This document shows positions 7,344-14,087 of a DNA stretch of 14,087 nt, in pieces. Position numbers and translations under genes: made by a program. This DNA comes from Candidatus Omnitrophota bacterium (lineage in GTDB: Bacteria > Omnitrophota > Gorgyraeia > Zapsychrales > Zapsychraceae). The stretch lies in contig JAGQKQ010000025.1 in the NCBI GenBank assembly GCA_020430005.1, forward strand, positions 1 to 14,087, read 5' to 3'. The notes beneath the pieces are model-generated. The model saw only the letters and a program-made list of their open reading frames with translations, did no database searches and had not been told where the DNA came from. How positions within the stretch are numbered: position 1 is the stretch's first letter; each line of letters begins with the position of its first letter.

Positions 7344-9014
7344 TTACAAATCCGAGTACTTATTGGTGATCGGCAAACGCCAGTCCTTGCCAAAAGCCCT
7401 GGGGGAGATCTTGACCCCGGGCGGAGACTGACGGCGTTTATATTCACTACGGTCCACCAAGCGAACAACCTCCTTGGCAATATCCTTATTTTTACCCTTC
7501 ACGTTGCGGGTTATGGACTTATGTTCCTCAATATAGCCAGCCAGAAGCTTATCTAACAAATCGTAGGGCGGAAGAGAATCCTGATCCTTCTGGTTTTCCC
7601 GCAACTCGGCGCTGGGTGCGCGTTCAATAGTGCTTGAAGGAACAATCTCTCTCTGCCGGTTGATGAACCGGGCCAGCTCATAGACCTTCGTTTTGGGAAC
7701 ATCCTTAATGACAGCAAACCCGCCGGACATGTCGCCATAAAGGGTACAATACCCCACAGCAAACTCACTTTTATTCCCGGTTGTTAAAACCAGCCAACCA
7801 TACTTGTTCGAAATGGCCATTAGGATATTTCCCCGGATCCTGGCCTGAATATTTTCCTCGGCTAAACCGGGCTTGGTCCCTTGAAATGTATCTTTTAGCC
7901 CTTCCGTGTAACTTTCAAAAATATCCCTAATCGGAATTTCTAAAATCTCGATCCCCAAATTCCCGGCAACGCCAAAGGCATCGCTTTTTGTGCCGTCTGA
8001 TGTGTATTGAGATGGCATAGTAACGCCGATGACATTGTTCGCCCCAACAGCCTCAGCCGCAACGGCCGCCACGACTGCCGAATCAATTCCCCCGCTCAGG
8101 CCTATCAAAACCTTTTCAAAACCATTTTTTTGAATATAATCACGCGTTCCCAAAACCAGCGCTTTATAAATACGCTCAATCGATGTATAGCGTACTGCCT
8201 TTATTTCTTTAATTGTCTTTTTCGGCGCGGCACTCGTTTTTAATTCGATCTTCATTTTTTTCTTTCGATGGGAAGGAGAGATATTCAAATCGGCTTGAAT
8301 TAAGTCCTCCTCAAATTGTTTACCGTATGCCAAAACGTCCGCCTTCGAGCCATAAACAACGCTTCCTCCATCAAAAACCAATTCATCCTGTCCTCCAACG
8401 AGATTAGCATAGCAGACAGGTGCCTTTAACTTTTTCGCCTTCTCCTTTAACAATTTTTCTCTTTGGCTAAGTTTACCGACATCATAAGGCGAAGAAGAAA
8501 TATTAATTATGACCTTGGCACCATTACGGACCTGCTCTTCAACAACACCGCGGTCGATCCAGATATCTTCACAAATGCTAACTCCAATGGAGACGCCATT
8601 AAGAGAAAAAAGGCCCTCATTGTTTCCCGAAATAAAATACCGCTTCTCGTCGAAAACGCCATAATTGGGTAATTGTCGTTTATGATAAACACCGACAACT
8701 TTTCCATTATGAATAATTGCCGCCGCATTATACAGATTTCCCTTTTTATCCATATCAACGAAACCAAAAATGGCCGCGATTATTTTAGCCTCTTTGGCCA
8801 ACTCGTTAACAGCGTGCAGATTGTCTTTAATGAAATGTTCTTTATAGAGAAGGTCTTCCGGCGGGTAACCGCAAAGGGCTAACTCAGGAAAAACAACGAG
8901 GTCAGCACACAAGGCTGCGGCTTTTGCGATTTCGTCCTTAATTCGTAAGGAATTGCCTTTAAGATCACCAACAATAGGATTAATTTGAGCCAGCGCGATT
9001 CGTATCATAATCAC
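7344..9014 (-). CDS. nadE: Glutamine-dependent NAD(+) synthetase
   Basis: It catalyses the last step of NAD biosynthesis, converting deamido-NAD to NAD with ATP, using ammonia split from glutamine by its own N-terminal domain. Residues 1 to about 260 are a nitrilase-type amidase with the catalytic triad Glu44 (FPELALCGYPPEDLL), Lys112 (YHKRQLPNYGVFDE) and Cys148 (SICEDIW). From about 275 on is the synthetase domain with the ATP pyrophosphatase P-loop SGGIDS (307-312) and the downstream TTGNKSEFAVGYCTLYGDMSGG segment. At 556 residues it is the two-domain glutaminase-synthetase form. The longest frame starts with GTG at 9014. ATG at 9008 gives MIRIALAQINPIVGDL, closer to family starts, and is my preferred start. 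Neither has a clear Shine-Dalgarno sequence. The gene begins 3-9 bp after the amidotransferase stop codon, so translational coupling is likely. Confidence 0.97.
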   Translation of the reverse strand: MIMIRIALAQINPIVGDLKGNSLRIKDEIAKAAALCADLVVFPELALCGYPPEDLLYKEHFIKDNLHAVNELAKEAKIIAAIFGFVDMDKKGNLYNAAAIIHNGKVVGVYHKRQLPNYGVFDEKRYFISGNNEGLFSLNGVSIGVSICEDIWIDRGVVEEQVRNGAKVIINISSSPYDVGKLSQREKLLKEKAKKLKAPVCYANLVGGQDELVFDGGSVVYGSKADVLAYGKQFEEDLIQADLNISPSHRKKKMKIELKTSAAPKKTIKEIKAVRYTSIERIYKALVLGTRDYIQKNGFEKVLIGLSGGIDSAVVAAVAAEAVGANNVIGVTMPSQYTSDGTKSDAFGVAGNLGIEILEIPIRDIFESYTEGLKDTFQGTKPGLAEENIQARIRGNILMAISNKYGWLVLTTGNKSEFAVGYCTLYGDMSGGFAVIKDVPKTKVYELARFINRQREIVPSSTIERAPSAELRENQKDQDSLPPYDLLDKLLAGYIEEHKSITRNVKGKNKDIAKEVVRLVDRSEYKRRQSPPGVKISPRAFGKDWRLPITNKYSDL

Positions 9015-9017
9015 ACG

Positions 9018-9725
9018 TTAATTTTTGGTTTGAATGATTTCTAAAAAATTGCGATAAAGCACTTCTGCCACATGGCGAAATGATTCTTCCCTGTTCCGAT
9101 AATTTTTTATCATCCGGTCTTTCATAGAGGCATTTTGGGTATGTTCTTTGATATATTCATCACACCATTCTTTAATACTAATGTCCGTAATTTCAACATG
9201 AAACTGCAAACCATATGCATTATCACCAACCCTGACGGCCTGATGCGGGCACGCCGTCGATGAGGCCAATAAGTGGCCCTGTGGCGGAATCTGAAACATA
9301 TCTTCATGCCATTGAAAAACATCGAACGTTTTTGGCAGTCCTTTAAATAACGGATCATCTTGCCCGGTATCCGTAAGTTCTATAGGAAAAAAGCCTATCT
9401 CCTTTTGCGGCGACCGCGTCACTTTTTCTCCGGCAGACTTCACAAGCAGTTGAGATCCCAGACAAAGTCCAAGAAAGGGAATCTTTTTTTCCAGAGTCCT
9501 TTGAATAAAAGCGGTCTCTTGTTTTAAAAAGGGATACTTGTCCTCTTCATAAACGTTCATAGGGCCGCCCAGAACGACCAAGGCCTCAATATCGGAAAAA
9601 TCCGTATCAGGGAGAGGTTCTCCCAGGCCAAGATCAATAATCCGGGACTCAAACCCTTTTTTCTCGAAAAAATCACCGAGCGTTCCGGCCCCTTCAATAT
9701 CAATATTCTTAAGATATAGTATCAT
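9018..9725 (-). CDS. Stand-alone class I glutamine amidotransferase (GMP synthase-like domain)
   Basis: A 235-residue class I (triad) glutamine amidotransferase not fused to any synthetase. The nucleophile elbow is Cys88 in GLCLGSQLL; His176 and Glu178 in LQFHVEIT complete the triad; VVLGGPMNVYE near 50-60 is the usual oxyanion strand. Architecture and length fit the GuaA-like amidotransferase group, which hydrolyses glutamine or acts on related gamma-glutamyl compounds. The acceptor substrate cannot be read from sequence. No ATP pyrophosphatase domain follows, so this is not GMP synthase itself. The gene directly precedes nadE, which already has its own glutaminase domain, so it is unlikely to be an ammonia donor for NadE. 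The start is ATG at 9725; only a poorly spaced AGG precedes it. No convincing promoter was found between this gene and the glnN terminator, so expression may rely on read-through. Confidence 0.9.
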   Translation of the reverse strand: MILYLKNIDIEGAGTLGDFFEKKGFESRIIDLGLGEPLPDTDFSDIEALVVLGGPMNVYEEDKYPFLKQETAFIQRTLEKKIPFLGLCLGSQLLVKSAGEKVTRSPQKEIGFFPIELTDTGQDDPLFKGLPKTFDVFQWHEDMFQIPPQGHLLASSTACPHQAVRVGDNAYGLQFHVEITDISIKEWCDEYIKEHTQNASMKDRMIKNYRNREESFRHVAEVLYRNFLEIIQTKN

Positions 9726-9758
9726 GCCTAGTGAGGTGTGTCCTTAAAAGGATAAAAT

Positions 9759-9805
9759 AAAAGACGGAGGGCAGAATCCATTCACGATTCCATCCTCCGT
9801 CTTTT
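9759..9805 (-). terminator. Strong intrinsic terminator of glnN, probably bidirectional
   Basis: A perfect 12-bp stem, AAAAGACGGAGG (9759-9770) against CCTCCGTCTTTT (9794-9805), encloses a loop that can fold further through GAAT/ATTC. On the minus strand the stem ends in CTTTTATTTT, and on the plus strand in CTTTTTGTG. It begins 15 bases past the glnN stop codon. It separates glnN from the amidotransferase-nadE pair. Confidence 0.88.
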
Positions 9806-9820
9806 TGTGATGTTTAAAAA

Positions 9821-11890
9821 TTAGGAAATAAACAGCATTTCCGCGTAGGATGGAAGCGGCCAAATCTCCGCAGGAACCAATCCTTCAAGCGAGTCCACGG
9901 CTCCACGAAGATCAGCCATGGCTTTGCGTGTTTTAACGGTATCATTTCCCTTCGCCACTGATTCTAGTTTCTCGGCGGCAGAAATGGCGTCTTCTGTCAA
10001 ACCACTTACTTCTTTTAATAACTTGCGTGTCGACGAAGACTTTCCTTTTGTAATACTTTCAACACTCTTCACATTCTCAGCTAGGACGTTGGCATACTCA
10101 ATAGCCGCAGGAACAATAAGCGTTCTGGCCATATTAGCCGCTAAATCTGCCTCATATCTAATAATCGTTTCGTATGTTTCCTGATAGATATCGTAACGTG
10201 ATTGAAGCTCTGTTTTGTTTAGTACTTTTTGTCGTTCGAAAACCTCAAAGGCTTCTTTGCTTTTAAGCTCTTTCAAGGCCTCTGGTGTTGTTTTAAGATT
10301 TAAAAGTCCGCGTTTCTTCGCCTCTTTAACCCATTCTTCTGTGTAATTGTCTCCGTTAAAGATAACGCGTTTGTGTTCTTTAATGATGTTTTTTAGAATT
10401 TTCTGAACAGCTTTATCCGTATCTTTCTTACCGGTTTTCTCTAATTCTGTACAGATTTCATCAAGGACATCCGCAACGATTGTGTTAAGGACAACGTTCG
10501 GTCCGGACAGCGTTTGATTAGAACCTACCGCGCGAAACTCAAATTTAGCTCCTGTAAACGCGAATGGTGATGTTCTGTTGCGGTCAGATGCGTGACGAGG
10601 TAATGTTGGTAATGAATCAACACCAACTTCCAATGTTCCACCTTGCTTCGCGCTCTTTGCCCCGCCTTTTTCAATCTGCTCAATGATGTCCATCAACTGA
10701 TCTCCAAGGTAAATCGAAATAATCGCCGGAGGCGCTTCGTGTGATCCTAAACGGTGATCGTTTCCGGCAGAGGCGATAGCCGCACGTAAGAAACCTGCGT
10801 ATTTATCAACGGCTTTAATAACCGCACATAACATAACAAGGAATCTCTCATTTTCGTGTGGATTGTCTCCCGGAGACAGCCAGTTTTTACCGTCAGGCCC
10901 TGTTACAGACCAGTTACAGTGTTTTCCGGAACCATTAACACCGGCAAAAGGTTTTTCATGTAATAAACAGGCCAATCCGTGACGTTCGGCCACTTTTTGC
11001 ATCACTTCCATACAAAGCATGTTGTGGTCAACAGCCAGGTTTTGATTTTCGAAAATCGGAGCAATTTCGTATTGTCCCGGAGCAACCTCATTGTGACGTG
11101 TTGTTACAGGAGCACCCAATTTCCACATTTCGCGATCAAGGTCTTCCATAAACGCCATAACACGGCTTTTGATAGCACCGAAATAATGATCCGCTAGTTG
11201 CTGATGCTTGGCCGGCTCTTTTCCGAAAAGTGTGCGACCAGTCTGAAGAAGATCAACTCTTTGATAATAAAACTCACGATCGATTAGGAAGTATTCTTGC
11301 TCACCACCCAATGTAGCATAGGCTTTTTGTGTACATTTAATTCCTAAAAGTTTGGCCAAGCGTTCCGCCTGAATTGACAAAGCTTTCATAGAACGCAATA
11401 AAGGTGTTTTCTTGTCCAGAGCTTCCCCTTTCCATCCAACGAAATATGTCGGGATGCAAAGTGTAGCACTGTTTGCGCCTTCCTTAATAAAGGCTGGTGA
11501 AGTTGGATCCCAACCAGTATATCCTCGGGCCTCAAAGGTTGGTCGAAGACCTCCGGAAGGAAAACTGGATGCGTCCGGCTCTCCCTGAATTAGAGCCTCA
11601 CCTGAAAACTTCTGAACAACACTACCTTCTCCATCAAGCTGGTTAAATGAATCATGCTTTTCAGCCGTTAATCCTGTTAGCGGTTGAAACCAGTGTGTAA
11701 AGTGCGTAGCGCCTTTAGAAATCGCCCATTTTTTCATGGCCTCCGCAACTTCATCCGCGATTCCCGGATTAAGTTTTCCGCCATTTTTAATAGTTTCCGA
11801 TAAAGATTTAAAGGCTTTTTCCGACAAATATTTTTTCGCGCACGACCAGGTGTATACCAATAAAGAATCCCGGGATATGTGGGAATACAC
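9821..11890 (-). CDS. glnN: Type III glutamine synthetase, N-terminus missing at a junction
   Basis: It makes glutamine from glutamate, ammonia and ATP. It is the large type III form, recognised by THWFQPLTGLTAEKHDSF (65-82), the Glu-rich strand GGEQEYFLID (195-204), TRHNEVAPGQYEIAP (264-278), NGSGKHCNWS (319-328) and the C-terminal FEFRAVGSNQTLSGPN region. The open frame gives 689 residues from a GTG at 11890, but the first 17-18 residues (MYSHISRDSLLVYTWSC) are the antisense of DUF4105 coding sequence and do not resemble any glutamine synthetase. Recognisable homology starts at AKKYLSEKAFKSL, codon 18 (11839). Type III enzymes are usually about 700-730 residues, so roughly 40-60 N-terminal residues, the true start and the promoter are absent. 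The remainder is intact. If the junction is real, the gene is probably inactive or unexpressed; if it is an assembly join, the native gene is normal. A strong terminator follows it. Confidence 0.93.
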   Translation of the reverse strand: MYSHISRDSLLVYTWSCAKKYLSEKAFKSLSETIKNGGKLNPGIADEVAEAMKKWAISKGATHFTHWFQPLTGLTAEKHDSFNQLDGEGSVVQKFSGEALIQGEPDASSFPSGGLRPTFEARGYTGWDPTSPAFIKEGANSATLCIPTYFVGWKGEALDKKTPLLRSMKALSIQAERLAKLLGIKCTQKAYATLGGEQEYFLIDREFYYQRVDLLQTGRTLFGKEPAKHQQLADHYFGAIKSRVMAFMEDLDREMWKLGAPVTTRHNEVAPGQYEIAPIFENQNLAVDHNMLCMEVMQKVAERHGLACLLHEKPFAGVNGSGKHCNWSVTGPDGKNWLSPGDNPHENERFLVMLCAVIKAVDKYAGFLRAAIASAGNDHRLGSHEAPPAIISIYLGDQLMDIIEQIEKGGAKSAKQGGTLEVGVDSLPTLPRHASDRNRTSPFAFTGAKFEFRAVGSNQTLSGPNVVLNTIVADVLDEICTELEKTGKKDTDKAVQKILKNIIKEHKRVIFNGDNYTEEWVKEAKKRGLLNLKTTPEALKELKSKEAFEVFERQKVLNKTELQSRYDIYQETYETIIRYEADLAANMARTLIVPAAIEYANVLAENVKSVESITKGKSSSTRKLLKEVSGLTEDAISAAEKLESVAKGNDTVKTRKAMADLRGAVDSLEGLVPAEIWPLPSYAEMLFIS
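11836..11846. other. Junction between two 5'-truncated divergent genes
   Basis: Minus-strand glnN homology ends at about codon AKK (11834-11839). Plus-strand DUF4105 homology begins at about HDQVYTNKESRD (11841 on). The two genes face away from each other with essentially no base between them, so neither can have its start codon, ribosome binding site or promoter here. Base and codon use also changes: right of this point GCG, CTG and CCG codons are frequent, while the left is more AT-rich. I see no insertion-sequence end, target duplication or tRNA. The cause is either a genomic rearrangement or a chimeric contig. Confidence 0.75.
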
Positions 11891-13094
11891 GCTGAATTTG
11901 AGCGAGCGTGATAGAACAATGATGATTTATCACATGGCGGAATTGTTGACGAAAAAATATCGCTACTTTTTCTTAAGTTCCAATTGCGCGCAGCGTCTGG
12001 CGGTTCTGCTGGATATTTTTATTGAGGAAGACGTTTATGATTTTAATTATCCGGTGTATGTGCCGGAGGAGTTGTTTCAGCGCCTGCACACGATAGACCG
12101 GCAGCGCCGGCAAAACGGTCAACCGGCGCTTATTGATGATATCAAATATATTCCGTCCGCGCGGCGTCATTTGTATTATGAAATTGAACGCTTAAGCCCG
12201 CAGGAACGGAAAATTTATACCACGATTACCGACAAGCCGGACGATGAGCTTGCCGGATATTTGGAACCGCTTGATGTGGAAGGCCGTATTAATGTCTTAA
12301 ACGCGTTGCTGGCGTATCAGTATTATAAATGGATGGCGGAAGATGAAGCTAATCCCGATCAAACGTTAAAGGAATACAAACGCAAAATCCTTTTGGAACG
12401 GCTGCAGCTGCCGGGCAAAGAGGTAATACCGGTCAGCATTCCGGAATTACCGTCGCCAAAAACCATGCCGCCGCCGTCGTCATTTAATCTCGGGTTCGTG
12501 GCCGAAACCCACAGCGATCCGTACGCGACCTTTGGCGCGACGGTATTTCGTAAAGAGTCCGTGGGATTAAACGCGTTGGAGTTTAACGATCTGGTCGCGT
12601 TGAGTTTGAATATCGGTATGTTTGCCGATTCGGATAAAATCTTTGTCGACACGTTTGATTTCTTAAAAATCAGAGACTATCGCACCTTTTACATTCCCGA
12701 AGCCAATGAGCATCCGTTTTCCTGGCGGGTGCGCGCCGGGATTGACCGCTATAACAACAATAACGATGCCGATTACGATTATCTGTTCGACAGCGGCATT
12801 GGATTTGTTAACAAAATCAAGGATAAGGGGATCTATTACGGCTTTCTTAATGGCGGTTTGCATACACTGGATCAAAACTACCGGGCCGGGCCGTCAGCCG
12901 GGTTTGTCATCGGTAACGACAAACTGAAAATGCAGAACGATGTCGGGCTGGAGTTTGATCTGGAAAACGGCGAATACATCGAAACCTTCAACACCAGTAT
13001 GCAATACCAGATCAGCCAGCGCAACGCCCTCCAAGCCACCTTCGAAAAAACCAACCGCGAACGGTTTTCATTAAACTATATATACTACTGGTAG
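11844..13094 (+). CDS. DUF4105 (Lnb_N-type) envelope protein, N-terminal half missing
   Basis: The frame is open from 11736, but the stretch before about 11841 is only the antisense of glnN; authentic coding starts near HDQVYTNKESRDMWEYTLNL. The ESRDMWEY-x-LNL and FFLSSNCAQRLAVLLDI segments are hallmarks of DUF4105, a periplasmic domain whose Pfam name I recall as Lnb_N after the Bacteroides lipoprotein N-acyltransferase. The Cys of SSNC is its most conserved residue. The upstream half of the domain, with its conserved His region and the signal peptide, is absent. After a linker of Pro and Ser, the last 200 residues alternate hydrophobic and polar positions, with Asn/Asp-Gly turns, and end in FSLNYIYYW. 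The terminal aromatic residue suggests an outer-membrane beta-barrel. The first ATG inside the real part is at 11877, with no ribosome binding site. As it stands the gene is a fragment; enzymatic activity is unlikely. Confidence 0.78.
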   Translation, partial: DQVYTNKESRDMWEYTLNLSERDRTMMIYHMAELLTKKYRYFFLSSNCAQRLAVLLDIFIEEDVYDFNYPVYVPEELFQRLHTIDRQRRQNGQPALIDDIKYIPSARRHLYYEIERLSPQERKIYTTITDKPDDELAGYLEPLDVEGRINVLNALLAYQYYKWMAEDEANPDQTLKEYKRKILLERLQLPGKEVIPVSIPELPSPKTMPPPSSFNLGFVAETHSDPYATFGATVFRKESVGLNALEFNDLVALSLNIGMFADSDKIFVDTFDFLKIRDYRTFYIPEANEHPFSWRVRAGIDRYNNNNDADYDYLFDSGIGFVNKIKDKGIYYGFLNGGLHTLDQNYRAGPSAGFVIGNDKLKMQNDVGLEFDLENGEYIETFNTSMQYQISQRNALQATFEKTNRERFSLNYIYYW

Positions 13095-13097
13095 CTA

Positions 13098-13154
13098 GGC
13101 AATAATCGAGAGATTATTGCCAACAGATCATGCGCAGATGCATCGCATGATCTG
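13098..13154 (+). terminator. Tandem perfect hairpins after the DUF4105 gene
   Basis: Three bases past the stop codon, GGCAATAATC (13098-13107) and GATTATTGCC (13112-13121) form a perfect 10-bp stem with loop GAGA, a GNRA tetraloop. Almost immediately, CAGATCATGCG (13124-13134) and CGCATGATCTG (13144-13154) form a perfect 11-bp stem with a 9-base loop. Neither is followed by a U-tract, so a factor-dependent terminator, 3'-end stabiliser or repeat element is as likely as an intrinsic terminator. They mark the point where the DNA becomes AT-rich. Confidence 0.55.
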
Positions 13155-13251
13155 CAATATATGTGACCATTGTTGTCTTATTAAATCAGTTTAAAGAATA
13201 TTCAAGTCATTCTCATTCCCCAGTATTTCGGTAGAATAACAAAGTACAAAA

Positions 13252-13695
13252 TTGAATGGTAAACAGAAAATCAACAGTATGACAAAAGCAGAGCTTAAGC
13301 TTATAACGTATCTGATTATCATTGGGGCCCCAATTTTTCTCATTATAAAACTAGGTGAAATCATGGGTTGGGAACTCTTTATTTGCTCTCTTGCTGTTAT
13401 AGTGGGTGTTGTCATTTGGATTAGGGCGGAGGAAAAAAAGAGTAGGCGAAAAATGCTTTTAAATAAATATCAGGATAATCAACTCGTTGAAAAAATCATG
13501 ACAAGGTCATTTTGGGTAGGGCAAACAGAAGAACAGCTTATGGACTCCCTAGGAAAGCCTAGTGCAATAGACAATAAATTATTAAAGACAAAGAAAAAAG
13601 AAGTATGGAAATATTCTCCCCAGGGAGCGAATCGGTATGGATTAAGGATAACATTAGAAAATGATGAGGTTGTCGGTTGGGATCAAAAGGGGTAA
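13252..13695 (+). CDS. Two-TM protein with BamE/SmpA-like C-terminal domain
   Basis: A predicted inner-membrane protein of 147 residues from a TTG at 13252, or 138 from the ATG at 13279 (MTKAELKLITYL), which I prefer because the TTG-derived residues are polar and dispensable. Neither start has a clear Shine-Dalgarno sequence. Two hydrophobic helices (about 16-33 and 39-57) are followed by a basic stop-transfer stretch (EEKKSRRK). The rest (about 84-145) reads WVGQTEEQLMDSLGKP, then EVWKYSPQGANRYGLRITLENDEVVGW. This is the pattern of the small BamE/SmpA/OmlA-type fold: a G-x-T-xx-Q/E-L helix, a G-x-P turn and W-x-Y strands. There is no lipobox, so it is not BamE. Function is unknown. It precedes the ATPase gene by 77 bp on the same strand and shares its AT-rich composition, suggesting the two were acquired together, though an operon is not proven. 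Confidence 0.75.
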   Translation: MNGKQKINSMTKAELKLITYLIIIGAPIFLIIKLGEIMGWELFICSLAVIVGVVIWIRAEEKKSRRKMLLNKYQDNQLVEKIMTRSFWVGQTEEQLMDSLGKPSAIDNKLLKTKKKEVWKYSPQGANRYGLRITLENDEVVGWDQKG

Positions 13696-13772
13696 CAATA
13701 CTTATGAATTAATTTATTTAATAGTGAATTCTGGAGCTTGTTTTTTAAACTTATATAAATGGCGAGGAAAAA

Positions 13773-14087
13773 ATGAAAACAACAGATGTTTTTGGTGTTT
13801 CAAATGAGCAGGTCAAATCATATATTGAACGAGAAGCGGTTGACAATAAATTTAGTGAAGGAATTACAAGAAATAAGCATATAATTATTTTTGGAGCATC
13901 TAAACAAGGGAAAACGGCACTTACTAACAAACATCTTAAGGAAAATCAATATATTAGAGTAAATTGTTCGCCCCAAACGGATGTGATTGATATATATAAA
14001 TCTATTTTGAGACAACTGGATGTAGAATTTCAAGAAGAAAGAACTGAAGCTGTAGGGGGTTCGGTCAGTGCAAAATTGACATTAAAA
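13773..14087 (+). CDS. P-loop ATPase, N-terminal 105 residues (runs off the window)
   Basis: The reading frame starts at ATG 13773 with a good AGGA 6 bases upstream and is open to the last base of the window. After a short N-terminal segment (MKTTDVFGVSNEQVKSYIERE) comes an AAA/STAND-like nucleotide-binding start: strand HIIIFGASKQGKTALTNKHL with Walker A GASKQGKT at 41-48. A second strand YIRVNCSPQTD and a helix with a conserved-looking IYKSILRQLDV follow. The Walker B and any sensor or effector domains lie beyond the edge. Proteins with a YIER-x-xVD segment and a G-x-S-K-Q-G-K-T loop are, from memory, common in bacterial accessory islands and some defence loci; I cannot name the family with certainty. 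A TATAAA at 13754-13759 could be a -10 box but lacks a good -35. Confidence 0.82.
   Translation, partial: MKTTDVFGVSNEQVKSYIEREAVDNKFSEGITRNKHIIIFGASKQGKTALTNKHLKENQYIRVNCSPQTDVIDIYKSILRQLDVEFQEERTEAVGGSVSAKLTLK

Noticed and set aside
11736..11840. N-terminal 35 residues of the plus-strand frame upstream of the DUF4105 homology (MASATSSAIPGLSF...)
   Set aside because: They are exactly antisense to conserved glnN codons (the NPGIADEVAEAMKKW region) and have no signal peptide, so this is a frame extension across the junction and not real protein.
11840..11890. N-terminal residues MYSHISRDSLLVYTWSC of the glnN frame
   Set aside because: They are antisense to the DUF4105 ESRDMWEY region and match no type III glutamine synthetase start; the GTG at 11890 has no ribosome binding site.
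13252..13695. Assignment of the two-TM protein as BamE
   Set aside because: BamE is a lipoprotein with a lipobox; this protein has two TM helices and no lipobox cysteine, so only the soluble domain is comparable.
13818..14033. 71-residue minus-strand frame at the right end
   Set aside because: It is antisense to the Walker A region of the ATPase, which has a good ribosome binding site and clear motif on the plus strand.
1..14087. CRISPR arrays, tRNA or rRNA genes, insertion sequences
   Set aside because: No regularly spaced repeats, no tRNA cloverleaf and no transposase motif or terminal inverted repeat pair were seen on either strand, including at the 11.84-kb junction.

Overview
The window reads as chromosomal DNA from a Gram-negative (diderm) bacterium. 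The reasons are a lipobox lipoprotein, a DUF4105 protein whose C-terminus ends like an outer-membrane beta-barrel, and a bacterial GltB/GltD pair. No marker gene fixes the phylum. An AT-rich imperfect palindrome between gltB and gltD resembles dispersed intergenic repeats I associate with candidate-phylum genomes of the Omnitrophota/Planctomycetota type, but this is recollection and only a weak lead.

Positions 1-11,840 (nearly all minus strand) form a glutamine/glutamate block. Reading in the direction of transcription, it holds a type III glutamine synthetase (glnN, 9821 to about 11840) closed by a strong terminator, then a stand-alone class I glutamine amidotransferase and a glutamine-dependent NAD synthetase (nadE) almost touching each other. 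Next come a 283-bp spacer with a predicted promoter and a hairpin-rich leader, then gltB, gltD and a small TPR lipoprotein in one probable operon. Leftmost is the start of a small secreted protein running off the window edge. GlnN makes glutamine, GltBD uses it to make glutamate, and the amidotransferase and NadE consume its amide nitrogen, so the block is a coherent nitrogen-assimilation neighbourhood.

At about 11,836-11,846 the logic breaks. GlnN homology on the minus strand stops and DUF4105 homology on the plus strand begins, with no room for either gene's N-terminus, start codon or promoter. Two divergently facing genes are both cut at the same point. This is either a rearrangement junction or a chimeric assembly join, and everything to its right should be treated as possibly belonging to another locus or genome.

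Positions 11,844-14,087 (plus strand) hold the truncated DUF4105 protein, two long perfect hairpins, and then a visibly AT-rich stretch. That stretch carries a two-TM protein with a BamE/SmpA-like C-terminal domain and the first 105 codons of a P-loop ATPase with the Walker A motif GASKQGKT. The last two genes look like accessory DNA and could be the edge of a defence-type locus, but the window stops before the ATPase shows its effector or sensor domains.
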